Assembly: GCA_903837365.1 (NCBI GenBank)
Contig: CAILUF010000056.1
Location: 1-11,991 of the forward strand
Length of the DNA stretch: 11,991 nt
DNA from: an uncultured Alphaproteobacteria bacterium
GTDB taxonomy: Bacteria; Pseudomonadota; Alphaproteobacteria; Rickettsiales; UBA1997
Direction of reading: 5' to 3'
In this document: positions 6,970-11,991 of the stretch, piece by piece
Layout of the letters: every line of letters begins with the position of its first letter
How positions within the stretch are numbered: the stretch's first letter is position 1
Program-made: the position numbers and the translations under genes
The notes under the pieces: model-generated
Seen by the model: the letters and a program-made list of their open reading frames with translations, nothing else
What the model was told of the DNA's origin: nothing
Databases searched by the model: none

Positions 6970-8802
6970 CTAATTAAGACTTCCTCCTGAACTAGCTGTG
7001 CCATCTTTTTTATCTTCATTTTTTTCTTCACTTCTTTCTGTTCTAGACATGTTAGGCATATTTGGTTCTTGCTTAGGAATGGGAATTTTTTTGGAAATTC
7101 GCGACATAAAAAAACGCTCTTTAAAGTAAATTATTTTTTTACATTTAACAGGAGGTTGCGATTCGATTAAGATAATTTGATCTTCGCGAGGAAGTTGAAT
7201 AACTTCTTGGGGTAGTAACAGAGCGCGTTGCACGTTCGAGACGTGTAACGAACGAGCACCTGGATTTAAATCAAGATATTTTGGCTTATTGTAGGAAACT
7301 TGCACTGCAGTTTTATTACCAATTAACTGTGAAATTAAATTGGCAGTTTGCATGTTATTGGCAGCAAAAGTTATACGATAAGTAGCGTTAGAAAGAAAGG
7401 AGTTCATGCCATTTTCTTCATAAATTCCTTTAAGCTGTTCGGTGTCTTGAATGATTAAAAATAATCTAACGCGATAACCGCGAAAATAAGCAATACCAGC
7501 CAAAAATTGCTCCATCTTACCAAGAGTTGGAAACTCATCCATCATCATTAGCACTCCAAATTTCTCATGCTTTTGAGGCATTTTGGCGGTAAAAAAAGCG
7601 GCAGCTTGTTGATAAAACATATTCATCAAAGGTTTCAAACGTGAAATGTTATCGGGAGTTAAACCAACATAAACAGTGTGAGGAGAAATTTTAAATTCAT
7701 GTAAATTGAAATCGCTGGTCGCGGTGGTTGTGTCAATCAAAGGATTCGCCCATAATTCAAGCGAGGAGTTGGCAGTTGAAGTTACCGATCCACGTTCCTT
7801 ATCAGGTTTTTGTAGGTAAGAAGCAATGTTCATGTAAGAAACTGGGTGAATAATTTTACCCATCGTATCCAAAACAACGGCAAGATTATAAACTACATCA
7901 TCGCTTCTTAAAGTGCGAACAACTTCACCAAGAGTTGCAGGTTTATTAGGATCGGCAACTAGATAAAGCATTATTCCTGTAAGCAAAGCCCGTGCTTCGT
8001 TTGACCAAAATTCTTGTTTAGGCAAAAGGAAATTACAAATTTTTTGAACATCATCAACCATTTGTCCGGGTTTTTTGCTAATCCAATCCATGGGGTTGTA
8101 GCAGTGACTAATTCCGTCAGGATCGGCTGGATTCCACAAAAAAACTTTTTGTTTTAATTGCGATCTTCTCCAGCCCGAACTTAATTCGTAGTTTTCAAGT
8201 TTGATATCATGGACAATTACTGAGTCACGCCAAAAAAGTAAATTAGGAACTACAAAACCTACACCTTTTCCGGATCCTGTAGGAGCAAACAACAGGATAT
8301 GTTGATAACCATCGGCAATTAGCATTTTCTTTTGATAAACACCGAGCAGTAATCCAGTTTTTGATCTTAACCCCATCTTTTTAATTTCACGAGGAGTAGC
8401 CCAATGTGCATCACCGTGAATTGATTCGGGTTTTTTAAATGGACGCCAATCCATTAATGGTGCACGAAATACCCAAGAAATTGAAATTAATAGCAAGTAA
8501 GGAAGACTTGAGGCAACCCATAATTTTGGAACAAAGCCATTATAACTTTGCGTTGAAAGTTTTTCAAAATTAAGTAAATAAAATTTCCAATAAGCTAACA
8601 TCGTTTTGTAGAGATAGATAAATTGCTTATCGAGAGGGAGTTTGCTAAAAGCTTTGATCAATTCCCAATTGCCGTTAATGCTAACAACAACAAGGGTTCC
8701 AGTGATGTAAAAACATAAAAGAAGTACAATGGAAATCATTCCTGAAATTATAAAAAAATTTCTGGTATTCCTGATAAATGGATTTTCTTCTTCGCTACTC
8801 AT
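6970..8802 (-). CDS. virD4: Type IV secretion system coupling ATPase VirD4
   Basis: VirD4 is the inner-membrane ATPase that recruits substrates to the type IV secretion channel. The 610-residue protein has two N-terminal transmembrane helices (about 15-39 and 93-112) with a periplasmic segment between. The conserved HGDAHWATPREI motif (129-140) follows. Walker A is APTGSGKG (173-180), the all-alpha domain lies roughly at 245-350, and Walker B is LMMMDEF (418-424, Asp422-Glu423). Downstream FLIIQDTEQL (448-457) contains the motif-III glutamine. Length and domains are complete. The tail (588-610) is charged and Ser/Gly-rich, as is common in these proteins. No virB gene flanks it: recN lies 188 bp upstream and aroE follows after 2 bp. 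Conjugative TraG-type coupling proteins are related, but the lack of mobilisation genes and the overall sequence favour the Rickettsiales-type vir system. No Shine-Dalgarno is evident. Confidence 0.92.
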   Translation of the reverse strand: MSSEEENPFIRNTRNFFIISGMISIVLLLCFYITGTLVVVSINGNWELIKAFSKLPLDKQFIYLYKTMLAYWKFYLLNFEKLSTQSYNGFVPKLWVASSLPYLLLISISWVFRAPLMDWRPFKKPESIHGDAHWATPREIKKMGLRSKTGLLLGVYQKKMLIADGYQHILLFAPTGSGKGVGFVVPNLLFWRDSVIVHDIKLENYELSSGWRRSQLKQKVFLWNPADPDGISHCYNPMDWISKKPGQMVDDVQKICNFLLPKQEFWSNEARALLTGIMLYLVADPNKPATLGEVVRTLRSDDVVYNLAVVLDTMGKIIHPVSYMNIASYLQKPDKERGSVTSTANSSLELWANPLIDTTTATSDFNLHEFKISPHTVYVGLTPDNISRLKPLMNMFYQQAAAFFTAKMPQKHEKFGVLMMMDEFPTLGKMEQFLAGIAYFRGYRVRLFLIIQDTEQLKGIYEENGMNSFLSNATYRITFAANNMQTANLISQLIGNKTAVQVSYNKPKYLDLNPGARSLHVSNVQRALLLPQEVIQLPREDQIILIESQPPVKCKKIIYFKERFFMSRISKKIPIPKQEPNMPNMSRTERSEEKNEDKKDGTASSGGSLN

Positions 8803-8964
8803 TTAAATATTTTAATTTGTTTGAGGTTTAACTTTTTAAGTAAGTTTTTAATGTAGTTAATTTAAATTTTCTAATGTTTTTTTTTATTTTCTTGAAATTA
8901 ACTTATGATAAAAAATTTAGTAGGTGGTAAGTAAAATTTAATATAAATTTCTAAAATTGTACTT

Positions 8965-8994
8965 AAAAAAATTACAATAAATTTTTTAATTTAT
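8965..8994 (-). terminator. Candidate recN terminator
   Basis: A 7-bp perfect inverted repeat (ATAAATT-TTTT-AATTTAT, 8977-8994) overlaps the recN stop codon. On the minus-strand RNA it is followed by UGUAA and then seven U (A-run 8965-8971). The layout is terminator-like, but the stem has only A-U pairs and is weak. A genome this AT-rich can give such patterns by chance. Confidence 0.3.
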
Positions 8995-10760
8995 GTGGAT
9001 AAAGAATTTCGTAAATTTTTAGCAACCAAAATTGCTTCATCGCTAATAACTTCACCCGATAACATCCTGGCGATTTCTTGTTCGCTTTGTTCAATTGATA
9101 ATTTTTCGATAACAGTATTAACTTTTTTACTTGCAGAGTTTTGAGAAATTTGTTTGCTTATTTTGTAATGAGTATCAGCTTTAGAAGCAATTTGCGCTTG
9201 ATGAGTAACTACTAAAATTTGAAAATTATTAGCGAGAGTTTTTAATCTTTTACCAACCGCTTCAGCAGTACTTCCGCTAATGCCAGTATCAATTTCATCG
9301 AAGATCATTGTTGGTGTTGATTTTACATCGATTAAAGCTACTTTCAAAGCAAGCATAAATCGCGATAATTCTCCTCCCGAAGCAATTTTGGTAATATCAT
9401 CAAAAGCATTATTATTGGTTGATGCAACAAATTTTATACGATCTAAACCATTGATAGAGTAGGTTAGATTGTTATCGGTACTTTCAGTTTCAGTATTATT
9501 TTTATCGATTTCTGCGCTATTTTTCTCGTTATTTTTCTCGTTTAAATTTATAAAATCTACGCGAAATTTTGTATCATTCATTTTTAGAAATTGCAATTCA
9601 TCTTCAACTTTTTTGGCGAGAATTTTTGCAGTATTTTGGCGTTTTTTAGAAAGTTCCTGAGCGGTTTTTTGGTAACTAAGAAAGGCTTCTTTTCTTTGGA
9701 GCTCTAGATTCGCAAAAGTTTGTTTTGAATTATCAATTAGTTTTAGTTTTGCTTTAGATTCGTCAATAATTGAGAATAATTCTTCGCTTTTAACATTAAA
9801 TTTACGTGCCAAATTACGAATTAAAAATAATCTTTCTTCAATTTCTTCGCGATTAAAATCGTGATTATTAATTTTTTTAATTAGGCTATTTAAATTAGAA
9901 ACTGAAGAGTCAGTGAAGTTAATTTGCTTATCAAAATCATCGGCAAATTTTTCAAAAAAATCTTTGTAATCTTTTAAATAATTATCAATTAAATTATGAT
10001 TTCGTGAAAAAACTTTCTGAGCGGAAAGTTGATAATTTAGAGCTTCGCCTAAATTATTTTTAAAATCACTTAAAAAATTTACAATTTTTTCTTGCGCGTT
10101 AAATTGGTCTTTCGCTTCGATAAGATTTTTCTCTTCATTGACTTTAACATCAGCATTTTCAAGCTCTTCAACGACATGAGTTAGGTAATCATATTCACGA
10201 ATAGCTTGTTGTTTTTGGCGATTAATTTCCTCAATTTTTTCATCGATTATCTTTAACTCTTGATATTTTTGCTTAAGTTTCAACAATAGTTGTGAATTAA
10301 TAGAGAAATCATCAAGTATTGTTAAATGTGATTTGGAGTTAAGTAAATTATGTTGATCATGTTGACCATGAATTTCAACTAGAGTTTCACCGATTTTAGC
10401 AAGCAAATTAACGCCAACTGACATGTCATTAACGAAAACTTTACTCGTTGAATTATCGCCAATGATCCTTCGAATTCTTAATGTTTGTGAATTATCGTGA
10501 TCAATTAAAGAATTTTCATCGAGAATTTTATTACAAAAATCATTATCTTTAATATAAAATTCAGCACTTACTTCGGCTTTATTATTATCACTTCCAATCA
10601 AGCGAGAAGTTGAACGAAGACCAATTGCCAAACCAAGAGCATCCAGCAAAATTGATTTTCCAGATCCAGTTTCGCCAGTAAGTACGCAAAGCCCAGCACC
10701 AAAGCTAATTTCAGCTTTGTTGATAATGACAATATTGTTGATCGTTAATGAATTTAACAC
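8991..10760 (-). CDS. recN: DNA repair protein RecN
   Basis: RecN is an SMC-like cytosolic ATPase acting in RecA-dependent double-strand break repair. The 589-residue protein has the expected order: Walker A GETGSGKS at 29-36, the HGQHDQHNLL segment at 131-140, a long predicted coiled coil (about 155-385), ABC signature SGGELSR at 461-467, Walker B MIFDEID at 485-491 and the switch histidine at 520 (VVTHQAQIA). Before the signature is a low-complexity Asn/Glu insertion (about 407-431) that starts with the tandem NEKN-NEKN. The segment between it and the signature reads ASTNNNAFDD where the family usually has a Pro-containing NPGEP-like stretch. The start is GTG (10758-10760); it is preferred because MLNSLTINNIVIIN matches the family's N-terminus. 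The gene diverges from the HIT gene, with a 12-bp palindrome just upstream. Confidence 0.95.
   Translation of the reverse strand: MLNSLTINNIVIINKAEISFGAGLCVLTGETGSGKSILLDALGLAIGLRSTSRLIGSDNNKAEVSAEFYIKDNDFCNKILDENSLIDHDNSQTLRIRRIIGDNSTSKVFVNDMSVGVNLLAKIGETLVEIHGQHDQHNLLNSKSHLTILDDFSINSQLLLKLKQKYQELKIIDEKIEEINRQKQQAIREYDYLTHVVEELENADVKVNEEKNLIEAKDQFNAQEKIVNFLSDFKNNLGEALNYQLSAQKVFSRNHNLIDNYLKDYKDFFEKFADDFDKQINFTDSSVSNLNSLIKKINNHDFNREEIEERLFLIRNLARKFNVKSEELFSIIDESKAKLKLIDNSKQTFANLELQRKEAFLSYQKTAQELSKKRQNTAKILAKKVEDELQFLKMNDTKFRVDFINLNEKNNEKNSAEIDKNNTETESTDNNLTYSINGLDRIKFVASTNNNAFDDITKIASGGELSRFMLALKVALIDVKSTPTMIFDEIDTGISGSTAEAVGKRLKTLANNFQILVVTHQAQIASKADTHYKISKQISQNSASKKVNTVIEKLSIEQSEQEIARMLSGEVISDEAILVAKNLRNSLST
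9519..9542. repeat. 12-bp tandem duplication inside recN
   Basis: ATTTTTCTCGTT occurs twice in perfect head-to-tail order (9519-9530 and 9531-9542). Being 12 bp it keeps frame and encodes NEKN twice (RecN residues 407-414) at the edge of the low-complexity insertion. It is probably a replication-slippage product. Confidence 0.9.
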
Positions 10761-10762
10761 GC

Positions 10763-10774
10763 TACTTGCAAGTA
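10763..10774. promoter_or_regulatory. 12-bp perfect palindrome upstream of recN
   Basis: TACTTGCAAGTA is a perfect palindrome ending two bases before the recN GTG, within the 69-bp divergent recN/HIT intergenic region. The position suits an operator or a translation-start hairpin. It does not match the E. coli LexA box (CTGT-N8-ACAG) or the GTTC-N7-GTTC alphaproteobacterial form, so SOS control is not shown. The palindrome is seen; the function is inferred. Confidence 0.4.
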
Positions 10775-10829
10775 ATAATTTTGAATTTAGTTTTTATAAA
10801 ATAAAACTTTAAATTTATGATGCAACCTA

Positions 10830-11282
10830 ATGAAAATTTTTATAAAGAATTTTGACGAAAACTATAATTGCGACCTTGATAATCAACTTAAAAGCGATAG
10901 TTTTTTTATCGCCAATCTAGAATTATCAACATTATTGCTCAATAATGATGCGAATTACCCATGGCTAATTTTAGTACCAAGAATTAAATTTGCTTATGAT
11001 TTAATTGATCTTGAGCTTAATAATCAGCATATTTTGCTCAATGAAATTAATTTATGCACAAAATTTTTGAAAGAAAATTTTGTTGTTGATAAACTCAATA
11101 TCGCTAGCCTTGGCAATGTTGTTCGTCAATTGCATGTTCATATTATTGCTCGTCAAAAAAATGATTTAACTTTTCCAAAACCGGTATGGGGCAATGCTTT
11201 AGTAAAGCAATATCAAATAAATCAAGCGCAAGATTTAATAAATAAAATTCAACAATTCTTAATTACAAATACTAAAAGTTAA
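10830..11282 (+). CDS. HIT-family (histidine triad) protein
   Basis: HIT proteins are small nucleotide hydrolases or transferases acting on nucleotide-phosphate bonds; the substrate of this one is unknown. The 150-residue protein has the family core: FIANLELSTLLLNND (26-40), PWLILVPR (44-51) and the active-site region GNVVRQLHVHIIAR (95-108). His102 and His104 are present, while the first triad position is Gln100. A QxHxH form is, to my knowledge, usual in a subgroup of alphaproteobacterial HIT proteins, so I do not read it as inactivation. PKPVWG (116-121) is also typical of that subgroup. The gene diverges from recN and is followed after 2 bp by sdhE, suggesting cotranscription. The ATG is used without a clear Shine-Dalgarno; two nearby upstream ATGs are out of frame. 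Confidence 0.88.
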   Translation: MKIFIKNFDENYNCDLDNQLKSDSFFIANLELSTLLLNNDANYPWLILVPRIKFAYDLIDLELNNQHILLNEINLCTKFLKENFVVDKLNIASLGNVVRQLHVHIIARQKNDLTFPKPVWGNALVKQYQINQAQDLINKIQQFLITNTKS

Positions 11283-11284
11283 TC

Positions 11285-11545
11285 ATGATAGATAATGATA
11301 ATTTAATATTAAAAAAAATTTTATATCGCGCGAAATATCGCGGTTGCAAGGAAACCGATTTTTTGCTTGGAAATTTTTTTGCTGAAAAAAAAGATCAAAT
11401 TATCAATTACGGTTATGAATTATGCCAAGATTTTCTAAGTGAAGATGACATGTTGATTTATGATTGGATTTTGGGAAAAATTGATGGACCAGATAAATAT
11501 CAAAACTTGCTTACCGATATCAAAAAATTTAATAAGATTTTTTAA
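11285..11545 (+). CDS. sdhE: Succinate dehydrogenase assembly factor SdhE
   Basis: SdhE (Sdh5/YgfY family) promotes covalent attachment of FAD to SdhA, and in some bacteria FrdA, supporting respiratory complex II. The 86-residue protein matches the family length and has the defining RGxxE motif as RGCKE at 19-23, preceded by the basic KKILYRAKYR helix. It is followed by the usual helical core with EDDMLIYDWILGK (53-65). In other members RGMLE is common, so Cys21-Lys22 is a variant, but Arg19, Gly20 and Glu23 are kept. It starts 2 bp after the HIT stop, so the pair is likely one transcript. sdh structural genes are not in the window. Confidence 0.88.
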   Translation: MIDNDNLILKKILYRAKYRGCKETDFLLGNFFAEKKDQIINYGYELCQDFLSEDDMLIYDWILGKIDGPDKYQNLLTDIKKFNKIF

Positions 11546-11551
11546 TTATTT

Positions 11552-11568
11552 TGCCAATTAACTTGGCA
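11552..11568. terminator. Candidate terminator between convergent sdhE and SPOR genes
   Basis: TGCCAA-TTAAC-TTGGCA forms a perfect 6-bp stem with a 5-base loop, seven bases after the sdhE stop. It has the highest G+C content among the intergenic hairpins here and lies between converging genes. The following plus-strand sequence (TTAGATCATTTC) is only moderately U-rich and the minus side is A-rich, so it could act mainly for the HIT-sdhE transcript. Confidence 0.5.
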
Positions 11569-11615
11569 TTAGATCATTTCAATTTAAAAATTTTATTACT
11601 TCTATTGTCTTTTGA

Positions 11616-11991
11616 TTACTCTACAACGATGCAGTCAGCTCGGCTTTTCTGAGTTTGTGAAATATATTTTTGACAAAAATTTTCAGCTTCAATTTGATTA
11701 AAAAAATCACCAATTTGTAAGCGATAAAAAATTCCTCTTTTACCTAAATCAACTTTTTGAATAATGCTTCGCAAATTAACAAAAAGATCAGGATTAATTC
11801 TAAGTAATTTTTTCCATTGATCTTCCGCAATCTCGCGCGAGGACATCGCGGCGATTTGAACGCGGACAATTTTTTTGCGTTCAATATTTTTTGGTGATTT
11901 AGAATTAGCTAAATTGCTCGCAATATTTTCATTGTTATTTTCAAGATTAGAGTTTTTTAGTGCTAGTTGATTAGTATTTTCAATTGAAGCA
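11616..11991 (-). CDS. SPOR-domain protein, 5' end beyond the window
   Basis: SPOR domains bind peptidoglycan stripped of stem peptides and often bring proteins to the division site. The reading frame is open from the stop at 11616 to the right edge, giving 124 codons of a longer gene. The C-terminal ~85 residues match the SPOR pattern: a first strand VRVQIAAM, then SSREIAEDQWKKLLRINPDLF, the mid segment DLGKRGIFYRLQIGDF and the ending EAENFCQKYISQTQKSRADCIVVE. The DLG+xG.FYR.x.G.F pattern is typical of alphaproteobacterial SPOR proteins. Ahead of it is an Asn/Ser/Glu-rich linker, as expected before a SPOR domain. An internal ATG at 11844-11846 lies in the first strand of the domain and is not a plausible start. 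Any N-terminal membrane anchor lies outside the window. Confidence 0.85.
   Translation of the reverse strand, partial: ASIENTNQLALKNSNLENNNENIASNLANSKSPKNIERKKIVRVQIAAMSSREIAEDQWKKLLRINPDLFVNLRSIIQKVDLGKRGIFYRLQIGDFFNQIEAENFCQKYISQTQKSRADCIVVE

Noticed and set aside
8803..8990. virD4 promoter in the recN-virD4 gap
   Set aside because: Several AT-rich hexamers are present, but no convincing -35/-10 pair on the minus strand, so none is reported.
9280..9660. Plus-strand frames at 9280-9462 and 9469-9660
   Set aside because: Antisense to the conserved recN ATPase end and its low-complexity insertion.
10761..10829. Paired divergent promoters for recN and the HIT gene (TATAAA near 10793-10800 on either strand)
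   Set aside because: The possible -35 elements are 21-22 bases away, beyond normal spacing.
1..11991. CRISPR array, insertion sequence, prophage or toxin-antitoxin module
   Set aside because: No regularly spaced repeats, transposase-like protein, terminal inverted repeats flanking a gene, or paired small toxin/antitoxin genes were found.

Overview
The window is an AT-rich (roughly 30% GC by eye), densely coded bacterial segment with eleven genes. Nine are on the minus strand; two (HIT-family, sdhE) are on the plus strand near the right end. The gene set points to an alphaproteobacterium, most probably Rickettsiales or a similar host-associated lineage. It includes a VirD4 type IV secretion coupling protein, an IF-2 with an alphaproteobacterial-style N-terminus, a HIT protein with a QxHxH motif, SdhE, a LapA-domain protein and a SPOR-domain protein. 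Canonical HisF and AroE are unexpected for the classical obligate intracellular Rickettsiaceae and Anaplasmataceae, so a metabolically richer relative is likely. That placement is inference. Of the eleven genes, ten stop with TAA, one with TAG and none with TGA, and clear Shine-Dalgarno sequences are almost absent.

Reading in the direction of minus-strand transcription, from right to left: a SPOR-domain gene enters from beyond the right edge and stops at 11616. The HIT-sdhE pair (10830-11545, plus strand) converges on it, with a hairpin between them. recN (10760-8991, GTG start) diverges from the HIT gene across 69 bp that hold a 12-bp palindrome. Next comes a tight cluster, virD4-aroE-lapA (8802-5781), whose genes are separated by only 2 bp. 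A 315-bp gene-free AT-rich stretch (5466-5780) follows, with short repeats and a candidate nusA promoter. Then nusA and infB (5465-1429) are separated by 98 bp that can fold into a nested hairpin. The last pair, cybB and hisF (1356-66), is 7 bp apart and ends in strong AT-only inverted repeats at the left edge.

By function, nusA and infB are transcription/translation core genes. recN is for double-strand break repair. virD4 recruits substrates to a type IV secretion machine whose other parts are not here. aroE and hisF are single steps of aromatic and histidine/purine-linked biosynthesis. cybB and sdhE belong to membrane electron transport and succinate dehydrogenase maturation. lapA and the SPOR protein are envelope genes. 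I see no CRISPR array, insertion sequence, prophage, toxin-antitoxin pair or RNA gene, and nothing I can defend as a new multi-gene system. The most interesting points are the unusual gene order (virD4 apart from virB genes; nusA-infB without rimP, ylxR or rbfA) and several structured or repeated non-coding elements.
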